Assembly (NCBI GenBank): GCA_016210935.1
Contig: JACQTH010000336.1
Location: 1-13,316 of the forward strand
Length of the DNA: 13,316 nucleotides
Direction: 5' to 3'
Source of the DNA: Acidobacteriota bacterium
GTDB taxonomy: Bacteria > Acidobacteriota > Vicinamibacteria > Vicinamibacterales > JACQTH01
Made by a program: the position numbers and the translations under genes. The notes below the pieces were generated by a model that had not been told where the DNA came from, searched no databases, and saw only the letters and a program-made list of their open reading frames with translations. Below, piece by piece: positions 1 through 7,099 of this stretch (positions are counted from its first letter, which is position 1; every line of letters begins with the position of its first letter).

Positions 1-365
1 CCGCGAATTCGGACCGATTTCCCGAGATCGTCCGGTGTCAAGGCCGCGATCGTCTCGAGCAGCAGTTGCCAGCTTTCCTCCCACCGCGCGAAGATGTGGT
101 CGCGGGTGTCGGCCGGCTCGCGTTCGAACTCGGAATCACGATTCCGATCCGGCTTCTCCCCGTCGGAGGTGAGGAAGTCCGTCCACCGGGACCGCATGTT
201 GCCGGCCATGTGCTTCATGACGAGTGCGATGCTGTTCGCCTCCGGATCGAGCGTCGCGAACAGATGCTCGTCCGACACCTGCGCCAGCGCCTTGTCGGCC
301 TGCGCCTTGAGCTTTCGCAATTGCAGATGCACGTCGTCGAGATAATGCCGGCTGATCGAGGTCAT
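1..365 (-). CDS. DUF1572 / DinB-superfamily protein (3' end outside window)
   Basis: The first 121 codons are present; the C-terminus lies beyond the left edge. The visible protein begins MTSISRHYLDDVHLQLRK and continues with an all-helical pattern including NSIALVMKHMAGNMRSRWTDFL (about residues 44-65, in which an early His follows the conserved S-x-x-x-x-x-K-H run) and then an acidic linker with DREFER-like charge. This is the layout of the DUF1572 branch of the DinB four-helix-bundle superfamily, whose members often bind a metal through His residues and whose exact reactions are mostly unknown. The ATG (363-365) shares one base with the TAA of the cupin gene upstream (TAATG), and an AGGGG stretch lies just before it inside the cupin gene, so the two are probably translationally coupled. 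Family assignment is good; function is not known. Confidence 0.8.
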   Translation of the reverse strand, partial: MTSISRHYLDDVHLQLRKLKAQADKALAQVSDEHLFATLDPEANSIALVMKHMAGNMRSRWTDFLTSDGEKPDRNRDSEFEREPADTRDHIFARWEESWQLLLETIAALTPDDLGKSVRIR

Positions 366-802
366 TACCGCTTCCCCTGGTACTCCTCGTCGGTGACTTT
401 CTCCATCCACTTCGTCTCGCCGCCGAACCCGACCGCGACCTGCACGAGCGGCTGGCCCGGAACCGCGCCGTGCCAGTGCGCGACGTGCGGGCCGGTATAG
501 TCGCTCTCGCCGGGGTCGAGCTTCTTCATGGGCTGCCCGCGCCTCTGAATCCGCGCCCGGCCTTCCTGGACGAAGAGAAGCTGGCCGCGCTCATGACTGT
601 GCCATGCGGACCGCGCTCCCGCTTCGAAGCGCCGGCGCGAGACGCTCAGCTCTTTGGCGTCCAGCGTGGAGGTCTTGCCCGTGAAGCGCGGGTCGTCTGG
701 CGGCTGCGGGGCAATCTGCTGCGCGTGCGCGATCCAGCGGATCGACAGCGCGATCACAAGGACGACCCAGAGGCAGGCGCCGATGAGTTGCCGGTTTCGC
801 AT
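365..802 (-). CDS. secreted or membrane-anchored small cupin protein
   Basis: A 145-aa protein. Residues 6-27 form a hydrophobic segment after MRNRQ and end in AHAQ, a plausible signal peptide (cleavage near 27/28) or an anchor. Residues about 50-130 form one cupin barrel: motif 1 is seen at W67-H68-S69-H70 with E71 and Q74 following, and the second metal-ligand region at H106, H109 and H111 (PHVAHWH). These His residues are those expected to hold a divalent metal. The start ATG at 800-802 has GAGG six bases upstream, which fits a ribosome-binding site. It lies downstream of the NIPSNAP gene and directly overlaps the DUF1572 gene. Small secreted cupins of this kind have no established substrate; a binding or simple oxidoreductase/isomerase role is possible. 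Confidence 0.85.
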   Translation of the reverse strand: MRNRQLIGACLWVVLVIALSIRWIAHAQQIAPQPPDDPRFTGKTSTLDAKELSVSRRRFEAGARSAWHSHERGQLLFVQEGRARIQRRGQPMKKLDPGESDYTGPHVAHWHGAVPGQPLVQVAVGFGGETKWMEKVTDEEYQGKR

Positions 803-820
803 GTCACACCTCGTTCAGTC

Positions 821-916
821 GGAAGTCTGAAGTCTGAAGCCGGAAGTCGGAAGCCAGGAGCTAGGAGTAAGGAGCCGGCACGAGCCCCTGATCCTAGCTC
901 CTAGCTCCTAGACTTC
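821..916. repeat. heptad-repeat hairpin (GGAAGTC / AGGAGCT units)
   Basis: Between the NIPSNAP and cupin genes the plus strand reads as eight consecutive 7-nt units: five of the form (G/T)GAAG(T/C)C at 821-855, then three of the form AGGAG(CT/TA/CC) at 856-876. A spacer follows, then three units TCCTAG(C/C/A) at 892-912. Bases 856-873 can pair with 892-909 at 16 of 18 positions, leaving an 18-nt loop. GACTTC at 911-916 is the complement of the GAAGTC in the first array. It stands right after the NIPSNAP stop codon on the minus strand, so it may act as a terminator or mRNA-end structure, but there is no U tract. Confidence 0.75.
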
Positions 917-918
917 TC

Positions 919-1350
919 TCACTTCATGGGGGAGTAATCCGTTGCATCCATGAAGATCGATTCGACCTTCGCCGTGAGCCGGCCGTTGACCTCGGACTCC
1001 TTCGCGACCTTCTGCCACTCGGGATCCTTGCGGAACGCGTCCCAGCTCTGTTTTGCCGCTTCCCGGCTCTTGTGCGCCAGGACGTAGATCAGCGTGTTCT
1101 GCGACAGCGGCGCGTCCTGCGGGCTCCAGTAGCCGATATTCGTCATCCCGTGCTTCTGGAAGATCCGCAACGTGTGATCGCGGAACCGCTTGTGCAGGTT
1201 GGCGAGGTTCCCTTCACTCGCCGTGTAGGTGCGAAGCTCGAAGACACGCCCGGCCGTCTGGGCCGCGACTGGCGCAGGTCGCAGCACTCTTCCACACACG
1301 ACGCCTGCGGCGAAGACGAGCAAGAGGATGAAAGCTGTGCGTTTTGACAT
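919..1350 (-). CDS. secreted NIPSNAP-family protein
   Basis: A 143-aa protein. Residues 5-31 are a signal peptide (hydrophobic FILLLVFAAGVVC core, then PAPVAAQ). The mature part carries the NIPSNAP signature: VFELRTYTASEGNLANLHKR near residues 36-55, RDHTLRIFQKHGM and GYW (to 75), then LIYVLAHKS and WDAFRKDPEWQKV (88-115). NIPSNAP domains are ferredoxin-like (dimeric alpha/beta barrel) folds with no generally proven reaction. The ATG at 1348-1350 was chosen over an upstream in-frame start at 1416 because GAGG (minus strand, 1357-1360) sits six bases before it, the signal peptide starts there, and the longer form would translate the structured repeat at 1361-1455. Confidence 0.85.
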   Translation of the reverse strand: MSKRTAFILLLVFAAGVVCGRVLRPAPVAAQTAGRVFELRTYTASEGNLANLHKRFRDHTLRIFQKHGMTNIGYWSPQDAPLSQNTLIYVLAHKSREAAKQSWDAFRKDPEWQKVAKESEVNGRLTAKVESIFMDATDYSPMK

Positions 1351-1356
1351 ACAGAT

Positions 1357-1360
1357 CCTC
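1357..1360 (-). promoter_or_regulatory. Shine-Dalgarno site deciding the NIPSNAP start
   Basis: GAGG on the minus strand, six bases before ATG 1348-1350. It abuts the edge of the structured repeat at 1361-1455, so the repeat would lie immediately upstream in the leader of this mRNA and its folding could influence access to the site (inference). Confidence 0.6.
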
Positions 1361-1455
1361 GCTTTTTTGATTGCGGTGGGGCTGCTCGCCGTTCTCTGGC
1401 GAGCCCCCACCCCCACCGCCTCCCACGGCTCGCTCGCGCTCGCCGCGGTGATTCG
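1361..1455 (+). repeat. structured dispersed repeat, copy A
   Basis: About 95 bp between galT and the NIPSNAP gene. It is an inverted copy of the element at 3782-3880: bases 1376-1416 are identical to the reverse complement of 3822-3862 over 41 bases, and the flanks to TTTTGATT on the left (1365-1372) and the GCGCTCGC-rich right side are about 80-90% alike. It folds as a two-part stem: inner GCTCGCC (1384-1390) with GGCGAGC (1398-1404) around a 7-nt loop, and outer GCGGTGGGG (1373-1381) with CCCCACCGC (1411-1419). No coding potential is credible and no transposase is nearby; a MITE- or REP-like non-autonomous element is the simplest reading. Confidence 0.85.
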
Positions 1456-1463
1456 TTACTACC

Positions 1464-2522
1464 CTATTCGGAAGCAGGACGATCCCGATAATGCACCACG
1501 CCAACCTCCCGCAGACGCGCGGCGGCGGTTTCCGCCGTGATGTCGCGCTGCGGCGTGGCCAGCAGCTCGTAGCCCACCATGAACTTGTGCACGGTCGCCG
1601 ACCGCAGGACCGGCGGATAGAAATGCGCGTGGAGGTGCCATTCGGCGTGCGGGCGCGCGTCGGTCGGCTGTTGATGAAAGCCCATGGAATAGGGACACGG
1701 CACCTCGAACAGGTTGTCGTACCGGGTGGTGATGCGCTTCAGGATATCCGCGAGCGCCGGTCGCTCTCCACTTGTCAGTTCGTCGAGGCCGGCGAGATGA
1801 CGATGGGAGATCACGAGCGTCTCGAACGGCCACACCGCCCAGAACGGAACCACCGCCGTGAAGGCCTCGTTGGCGTCCACGACCCGCTCGCCCCGATCGC
1901 GCTCGGCGGCCACATAGTCGCACAGGAGACAGGAGCCACGCTCGTCCCGATACGCCTCGAGGGAGGCCTGCTCTCGCGCCGGCAGGTCCGGAACCGTGGC
2001 GTTCGCCCAGATCTGCCCGTGCGGATGCGGGTTGCTCGCGCCCATCGCCGGACCGCGGTTCTCGAAAATCTGCACGTACGAGACCCACGGCAGGGCGCCC
2101 AACTCGACGAACTGTTGCGCCCACACAGCCACCACGGCCCCGAGGTCCTCGAGCGACATTCGCGACAGCGACACGTCGTGACGCGGGGAAAAACAGACCA
2201 CCCGACAGATGCCGGCTTCCGCACGCGCGTCAAGCAGCGGACTCGCCTTCTCCTCGACGACCTCGGCCGGTGGGGTCAGGGCGGGATAATCGTTCTCGAA
2301 CACAAAGGTCCCCGTGTAAGGCGGCGTCCGCGCGTTTCCGGCTCGCGCATTTCCCGGGCAGAGGTAGCACGACGGATCGTACGCCATCTCCGCCGCAACC
2401 GCCCCGGGCTCGACGTGCCCGAGCCATGGACGATCGAGACGCTGCGGCGACACCAGGACCCATTCGCGCGTCAGGGGGTTGTAGCGGCGATGGGGGATCT
2501 CGCGCAGGCGCTGAAGCGACAC
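1464..2522 (-). CDS. galT: galactose-1-phosphate uridylyltransferase
   Basis: A 352-aa Leloir-pathway enzyme that exchanges UMP between UDP-glucose and galactose-1-phosphate through a uridylyl-histidine intermediate. The family residues are all visible: zinc ligands C52 and C55 (SCYLC), H115 (SPRHD), and the active-site NPHPHGQ at 164-170, where H166, the nucleophile H168 and Q170 correspond to His164, His166 and Gln168 of the E. coli enzyme. The C-terminal half has ISHRHLAGLDEL and GFHQQPTD...EWHLHAHFYPP, typical of the second HIT-like domain. Length matches the bacterial family. It starts with GTG (2520-2522), 11 bases after the galK stop, without a clear ribosome-binding site, so translation is probably coupled to galK. 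The structured repeat A follows its TAG stop. Confidence 0.97.
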   Translation of the reverse strand: MSLQRLREIPHRRYNPLTREWVLVSPQRLDRPWLGHVEPGAVAAEMAYDPSCYLCPGNARAGNARTPPYTGTFVFENDYPALTPPAEVVEEKASPLLDARAEAGICRVVCFSPRHDVSLSRMSLEDLGAVVAVWAQQFVELGALPWVSYVQIFENRGPAMGASNPHPHGQIWANATVPDLPAREQASLEAYRDERGSCLLCDYVAAERDRGERVVDANEAFTAVVPFWAVWPFETLVISHRHLAGLDELTSGERPALADILKRITTRYDNLFEVPCPYSMGFHQQPTDARPHAEWHLHAHFYPPVLRSATVHKFMVGYELLATPQRDITAETAAARLREVGVVHYRDRPASE

Positions 2523-2533
2523 GGGAGAGTGAG

Positions 2534-3700
2534 TCAGCCCATGACGCGACCGGCCCCGTCGCCGGTCATCGTCACATGGATGTCGGGGCGGCGTCCGCTT
2601 TGTGTCTCGTAGCGCTGGGCGACATAGCGGCAGAAGTCCTCGACGGCCCCCTCGTGCACGAGATTGACCGTCGAGCCGCCAAATCCGCCGCCGGTCATCC
2701 GCGCGCCGATGATCCCGGGGGCCCTGTCGGCCAGAGCGACCATCAAGTCCAATTCCGGGCAGCTCACCTCGTAGTCGTCGCGCAGGCTGCGATGCGACTC
2801 CGCCATCAGCGCGCCGGCCCTCCCGAGATCCTCGCGGCGGAGCGCGTCCGACATTTCAAGCACGCGGACATTCTCCGTCACCACGTGTTTGATGCGCCGG
2901 TAGAGCCGGTCCGGGATCTCCCCACGGTGCGCCTCCAGCCACGTGGGATCGACGTCGCGCAGGCTCCGAAGGCCCGGAATCGCCGGCGCGACTCTTGCGA
3001 CAGCGGCTTCGCACTCGGCGCGGCGCCGATTGTATTCGCCATCAGCCAGCCGGTGCCGCACCATCGAGTTGCAGGCGACCAGGCGCACGTAATCGGGAAT
3101 CGGCACCAGCTCGAACTCGAGCGATCGACAATCGAGCCGAAGCGCCGTGCCCGCGCGCGCGTACATCGCGACGAACTGGTCCATGATCCCGCACCGCGCC
3201 CCGACAAACGCGTTCTCGGCGTGCTGGCAGAGGCGAGCCACGTCGAGACGATCCATCTCGAGACCGCTCAGGTCGAGCAACGCGCACGCCACTGCCACTT
3301 CCACCGCCGCCGACGATCCGAGGCCTGCGCCCATGGGGACGTCACCTCGGATGAGGAGATTGGCGCCCGAAATCCGGTGGCCGGCCGCTCCGAGGGCCAG
3401 CGCCACACCACGAACGTAGTCTTCCCATCCGCCGGCCCGAGCGCCGGCCGGACCCGTGATGCGCTCGTTGAAGTTGTCGGAATGAACGACCAGCACGCCG
3501 TCCGTGCGCGGGACACCTGCGACCCAGCACGAGAGAGTCAGCGCCGCAGGAAGGACGGACCCTTCACTGTAGTCGGTGTGCTCGCCAATCAGGTTGACGC
3601 GTCCCGGCGCGCGATAGGTGCGTGGCGTCTCGCCGAACAGCGAGACGAACCGCGCCGTGAGCGCCACGTCAACCTCGCCGCCGATCACCTTGAGGGACAT
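2534..3700 (-). CDS. galK: galactokinase
   Basis: A 388-aa GHMP-family kinase that phosphorylates galactose at C1 with ATP, the first committed step of the Leloir pathway. In order: the galactokinase signature APGRVNLIGEHTDY at 31-44 (R34 is the expected catalytic arginine), the ATP-binding glycine loop PMGAGLGSSAA at 122-132, GIMDQFV at 171-177 with D174 as the catalytic aspartate, and GHMP motif 3 GARMTGGGFGGS at 332-343. Length is normal. The ATG at 3698-3700 has no Shine-Dalgarno sequence; a TATACT box ends six bases upstream, suggesting a leaderless transcript. galT follows at 11 bases, so the two form an operon. No galE or galM is in the window. Confidence 0.97.
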   Translation of the reverse strand: MSLKVIGGEVDVALTARFVSLFGETPRTYRAPGRVNLIGEHTDYSEGSVLPAALTLSCWVAGVPRTDGVLVVHSDNFNERITGPAGARAGGWEDYVRGVALALGAAGHRISGANLLIRGDVPMGAGLGSSAAVEVAVACALLDLSGLEMDRLDVARLCQHAENAFVGARCGIMDQFVAMYARAGTALRLDCRSLEFELVPIPDYVRLVACNSMVRHRLADGEYNRRRAECEAAVARVAPAIPGLRSLRDVDPTWLEAHRGEIPDRLYRRIKHVVTENVRVLEMSDALRREDLGRAGALMAESHRSLRDDYEVSCPELDLMVALADRAPGIIGARMTGGGFGGSTVNLVHEGAVEDFCRYVAQRYETQSGRRPDIHVTMTGDGAGRVMG

Positions 3701-3706
3701 GTCGTA

Positions 3707-3712
3707 AGTATA
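3707..3712 (-). promoter_or_regulatory. putative galK -10 box (TATACT), leaderless start
   Basis: TATACT on the minus strand, six bases before the galK ATG. A transcription start 6-8 bases downstream of this box would fall on or next to the A of ATG. No purine-rich ribosome-binding site lies between. The -35 region (about 3730-3735) reads CTCACC on the minus strand and is poor, consistent with need for an activator or an unusual sigma factor. Confidence 0.5.
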
Positions 3713-3722
3713 GGTGGCCCGA

Positions 3723-3748
3723 ACCGGTCGGTGAGACCCAGTACCGGT
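3723..3748. promoter_or_regulatory. candidate galK operator: two ACCGGT boxes 20 bp apart
   Basis: The palindromic hexamer ACCGGT occurs at 3723-3728 and 3743-3748, extended to a 7-bp inverted repeat AACCGGT / ACCGGTT. The boxes are 20 bp apart, close to two helical turns, and bracket the place where the galK -35 hexamer should be. This geometry suits a dimeric or tetrameric transcription factor controlling galK-galT. The factor is not known, and no regulator gene is in the window. Confidence 0.4.
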
Positions 3749-3781
3749 TACGGCAGCGACACACTAAGCGGATCGTTTTCG

Positions 3782-3880
3782 CGAGTCAGCGCCGCGAGCG
3801 CCAGCGAGCGGTGGGAGGCGCGTGGGGGTGGGGGCTCGCCAGAGAACGGCGAGCAGCCCCACGCGCAACCAATCAAAAGA
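3782..3880 (-). repeat. structured dispersed repeat, copy B (inverted relative to copy A)
   Basis: Inverted copy of the element at 1361-1455. Bases 3822-3862 match copy A over 41 identical bases on the opposite strand. Read on the minus strand, the outer stem is GCGCGTGGGG (3857-3866) with CCCCACGCGC (3818-3827), one base pair longer than in copy A, while the inner GCTCGCC/GGCGAGC stem and loop are unchanged. The edge TTTTGATT supplies the TGA stop codon (3873-3875) of the membrane-protein gene, so the element overlaps that gene's last codons. Confidence 0.85.
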
Positions 3881-5330
3881 TCGGGTGAACCGTGACGAAG
3901 AGCCCTGCGAAGACCGCGAGAAACAGGGCCGAGACCACGAGCAGCGCTTCATGCAGCCGATCGGATCGGAGGGTGCCGAGCACGATGAAAATCGGAAACA
4001 GGACAGCGGTGTACCGGCCGATCCCCTGCATGTCGCTCGACGACAGCGGCAGCAGGACCGCGGCCAGCGTGTACGCGCCCAGTGCGAGACCCAGCCGCAG
4101 AAACACGAACGGCGTCAGTACCAGGACGAAGACAGCGATTGTGCCGTGCACGATCTGATAGGGCGCGTACCTCGTCGCAAAGAAAACATCGTACGGACCG
4201 TGCCGCGCGACCTGCGACGCCAGTGACAGCAGATGATTCCACGGCGGATGCCAGAGCCGGTACTCCCAGTGCTGCTGCGCCGCCATCCACGCCAGGGGAT
4301 CTCCCGCGATCCCGTACACATGGAGTGAGTAGCCGGCAACGGCGAGTGGAATGCCGGCCAGGGCGACACCGCGCTTCCACAGGGTCGGCAAATCCGGGCG
4401 GCCGGCCAGCGCCAGCAGCCCCAGCGGAATCGCGATCAGCGCGCCATTCGGTCGAGTCAGCGCCGCAAACCCGCCGAACAGCCCCGCGAGCCACCACTTC
4501 GACCGCCACGCCGAGGAGATGGCGACCAGACTGACCAGCAGGAACAAGGACTCCGTATAGACGCGCGCGAAGAAAAATGAGAACGGAAAGACGGCGATGT
4601 AGAGAACCGCGCGCCGGGCGGTCTCGCGGCTGCCGGTGATCCGCCGGGTCAGATCGTGGAGGACGAACAACGCCGCGACGAAGCAGGCGTAGGAAATGAC
4701 GATGCCGGCGATCCAGAGCGCGCGATCCGAGCCGCCGAACGGCCACGCGACGATTCTCATCAGCAGCGGATAGAGCGGGAAGAACGCCACGCTGCTCTGC
4801 CCGTCGACGCGGTAGTAATAGCCGCGGCGCGCAATGTCGAAGTACCAGCCGGAATCCCACGCGGCAAAGAGCTCCGCGAACTTCTGTGAAGCGAACGGCA
4901 GTTCGAAGGCGCGCGGGCGGGCCGGAGGGACCAGAATGTTGACCAGAAACGCCGCCGCGAGCGACGTCGCGCGGCTCACGACAAACGCGAAGGTGACATC
5001 GCCGACCTCAGGCCGGGCGCGCAACCAGACGGACACACGGTCGAGGCCGGGCGCGGCGAGGCGCTTCACGGTGCGCGCGTGCGTGACAAGCGCCGGAGAT
5101 CGGCCCGCAACCAGCCGGGCCGGCACGAGCACCAGCAGAATGAGGACGGGTCGCGACGCGTCGTGGGCGCTGACCCAGCCGAAATCAAAGCCGCCGCCCA
5201 CCAACACCGCGAGGAGGGCGGCGAACTCCAGCACGATCGCCACCTCGAGCAGCGTGAGCGTTATGCCCGCGGGCCTGAAGCGCAGCCGCCACGGCGCGCG
5301 CCCGGCGCGAGTGTCTGCAGTCCGATCCAT
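3873..5330 (-). CDS. Gpi18/PIG-V-like multispanning glycosyltransferase
   Basis: A 485-aa membrane protein with roughly ten or more hydrophobic segments (first near 24-46, then 61-76, 113-134, 204-224, 241-276, 280-310, 319-339, 394-432, 440-455, 461-480). A conserved extracytoplasmic region carries W158-D159-S160-G161-W162-Y163 followed by IARRGYYY and then FFPLYP at 183-188; YTESLFL (258-264) and TRPNG (292-296) follow. This set is characteristic of the PIG-V/Gpi18 mannosyltransferase-like (GT-C) family, which uses a lipid-linked sugar; the aspartate after Trp is the likely catalytic one. Bacterial members have no defined acceptor. It lies 65 bases after ftcD and before galK on the same strand. 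The intervening mRNA contains a pyrimidine tract and no clear ribosome-binding site. The stop codon lies within repeat B. Confidence 0.85.
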   Translation of the reverse strand: MDRTADTRAGRAPWRLRFRPAGITLTLLEVAIVLEFAALLAVLVGGGFDFGWVSAHDASRPVLILLVLVPARLVAGRSPALVTHARTVKRLAAPGLDRVSVWLRARPEVGDVTFAFVVSRATSLAAAFLVNILVPPARPRAFELPFASQKFAELFAAWDSGWYFDIARRGYYYRVDGQSSVAFFPLYPLLMRIVAWPFGGSDRALWIAGIVISYACFVAALFVLHDLTRRITGSRETARRAVLYIAVFPFSFFFARVYTESLFLLVSLVAISSAWRSKWWLAGLFGGFAALTRPNGALIAIPLGLLALAGRPDLPTLWKRGVALAGIPLAVAGYSLHVYGIAGDPLAWMAAQQHWEYRLWHPPWNHLLSLASQVARHGPYDVFFATRYAPYQIVHGTIAVFVLVLTPFVFLRLGLALGAYTLAAVLLPLSSSDMQGIGRYTAVLFPIFIVLGTLRSDRLHEALLVVSALFLAVFAGLFVTVHPIF

Positions 5331-5395
5331 GAAGGTACGCCCCGATACGGAAGGAGAGGAAGGGAGGAGATTCTGGTCCGCTCACGGAGGGATTG

Positions 5396-7072
5396 TCAAA
5401 CGGAGCCACTTATCCGATCTCGAACACGCGCGATGACGTCGGCGCAGAGCCGATCCGCCTCGGCGATGAGACGACCGACTTCGTCGCGGGCGGCGGCACA
5501 GAACGGCTGATCCTGAACGGATCCGAGATTGGTCAGGACGTTGAGTCCGGCGCCTTCCACGCCGGCGCGCGCCACGAGGGCCGCGACTCCCGCATCCGAG
5601 GCGGAAAGGCGGTGGCCGTGCTGTGCGGCGTGCCTCGCCAGCTCCAGGGCCTGCACACACAGGCGCGCGGTCTCGAGCGGCACGCGGGCCGCCTCGCGCG
5701 ACGCCTCCGCGATCGCCGCCTCCCGCGCGCGCTGCTGATCCATGGTCGCCTTGGGCAAACGCATCGCGTCCATGACACGGGTGAAGGCGCGCGTATCTTC
5801 GTCGACCGCAGCGGCCAGCGCGCCCTTGACCCGCTGCGCGCGCTCCGCCAGCTCGTTCATCTCCGTCCAGACGCTCTCGTATCCCTTCTTCCCGACGGTG
5901 AGGTTCGCGACCATCGCCGCCAGCGCCGCGCCGAGACTCCCCGCCACCGCCGCGACCGATCCCCCCCCGGGCGCCGGAGACTCGCTCGACACTTCGTCCA
6001 CGAAGCGCTCGACGGTCAGCGACAGCAGCGGCTTGGGCGCGTTCACGGCGTATTCGATGATCTTCTTGTCCGGCTCGAAGGGTCCGAGCTGATCGAGGCC
6101 GAGCGAGCGAACCGCCATGTCGACCAGCTCGTGCTCCGGCGCGCCGGAGGATTTGCCCTGCTTCCGCAGATAGAACCGGCCCGCGTCCAGAATCGGCGCG
6201 AGCGGCGTCATGCCCACCAGCTCCGAGCCGGTGACGATCATACCCAACCGATCGGCTTCCTCGCGTACGGTTTCGAAGACCCGATGAAGCGGCGTCTCCT
6301 TGTAGTTCATCATGTTGATCGACACCTGCGCCTGCCGATACTCCTCGATGTACCACCCGATGGCCCGGATCGCCTTGAGCCGGCCGGGCACCCGGAGCAC
6401 GCCGCCGGCGGCGTCCGTCATCGGGTGCCCCGACCCGTCGCGCTTTACGCGCCCGGCCTCGCGGATGTTCAGCGCGATCTCACTGGCGAGCCGCTTGTCA
6501 CGCGTATTCAGGTTGACGTTGAAGGCGATGAGAAACTCCCGCGCGCCGACCACACAGGCGCCGAGCCGCGGGTTGAAAATGGTGGGGCCTGCATCCGGCC
6601 TCCAGCGCGGATCCGCGAGCTTGTCCGGCAGGCCTTCGTACTCTCCTTCACGGATGTTCGCGAGGCTTCGCCGCTCTTCGGAGGAGGCCGCGTGCTCGTA
6701 GAAGTAGACCGGCACCTGCAGCGCGTCGCCGATGCGCCGGCCGAGCGCGCGCGCCACGTCCGCGCACTCCTCCATCGTCACGCCGGAGATGGGGACGATC
6801 GGACAGACATCGAGGGCGCCGATTCGGGGGTGCTCGCCCTTGTGGCGCGACATGTCGATCAGATCTGCGGAACGACGGGCGAGATTGAAGGCCGCCTCGC
6901 TCACGGCGTCCGGCTCGCCGACGAAGGTGAAGACGGTGCGATTGGTGTCGGCGCCGGGGTCGACGTCGAGGAGTTTCACGCCCGCGACGCGCGAGATGGT
7001 CGCGGCAAGCGCGTCGATGACCCCGCGATCGCGCCCTTCAGAGACGTTCGGTACGCACTCGACCAATTTCAT
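5396..7072 (-). CDS. ftcD: bifunctional glutamate formimidoyltransferase / formimidoyl-tetrahydrofolate cyclodeaminase
   Basis: A 558-aa fusion. The N-terminal formiminotransferase half begins KLVECVPNVSEGRDR and has RHKGEHPRIGALDVCP at 76-91, where H81 matches the catalytic histidine (His82) of mammalian FTCD. The second formiminotransferase subdomain covers about 180-330. After a short linker near 335-350, the cyclodeaminase half has ERFVDEVSSESPAPGGGSVAA (355-375), DEDTRAF (424-430) and ASDAGVAAL (491-499). The first half moves the formimino group from N-formimino-glutamate to tetrahydrofolate; the second releases ammonia and forms methenyl-tetrahydrofolate. Length and order match animal FTCD. 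ATG 7070-7072 is preferred to an upstream start at 7093 because GAGG lies five bases before it. No hut gene is visible. Confidence 0.95.
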   Translation of the reverse strand: MKLVECVPNVSEGRDRGVIDALAATISRVAGVKLLDVDPGADTNRTVFTFVGEPDAVSEAAFNLARRSADLIDMSRHKGEHPRIGALDVCPIVPISGVTMEECADVARALGRRIGDALQVPVYFYEHAASSEERRSLANIREGEYEGLPDKLADPRWRPDAGPTIFNPRLGACVVGAREFLIAFNVNLNTRDKRLASEIALNIREAGRVKRDGSGHPMTDAAGGVLRVPGRLKAIRAIGWYIEEYRQAQVSINMMNYKETPLHRVFETVREEADRLGMIVTGSELVGMTPLAPILDAGRFYLRKQGKSSGAPEHELVDMAVRSLGLDQLGPFEPDKKIIEYAVNAPKPLLSLTVERFVDEVSSESPAPGGGSVAAVAGSLGAALAAMVANLTVGKKGYESVWTEMNELAERAQRVKGALAAAVDEDTRAFTRVMDAMRLPKATMDQQRAREAAIAEASREAARVPLETARLCVQALELARHAAQHGHRLSASDAGVAALVARAGVEGAGLNVLTNLGSVQDQPFCAAARDEVGRLIAEADRLCADVIARVRDRISGSV

Positions 7073-7077
7073 GCTCG

Positions 7078-7081
7078 CCTC
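7078..7081 (-). promoter_or_regulatory. Shine-Dalgarno site deciding the ftcD start
   Basis: GAGG on the minus strand, five bases before ATG 7070-7072. It supports the 558-aa form, which starts exactly at the conserved KLVECVPN beginning of the family. Confidence 0.55.
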
Positions 7082-7099
7082 ACGTTTTACCACGGAGCT

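Noticed and set aside
821..916. CRISPR array
   Set aside because: The units are 7 nt with no spacers and no cas genes are present.
1351..1416. N-terminal extension of the NIPSNAP protein from an ATG at 1416
   Set aside because: It would translate the repeat, and it lacks a ribosome-binding site; the ATG at 1350 has GAGG and a signal peptide.
1361..1455. Rho-independent terminator
   Set aside because: The hairpin is strong but the T/A tract lies on the wrong side for both strands; in both copies the element is a repeat rather than a gene-specific terminator, though it may still slow polymerase.
1361..3880. Composite transposon carrying galK-galT
   Set aside because: The flanking inverted repeats have no transposase and no target-site duplication that I can see, and the gal genes do not differ in base use from neighbours.
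2270..3895. A 541-codon open frame on the plus strand
   Set aside because: Runs antisense through galT, galK and then the structured repeat; no domain is visible.
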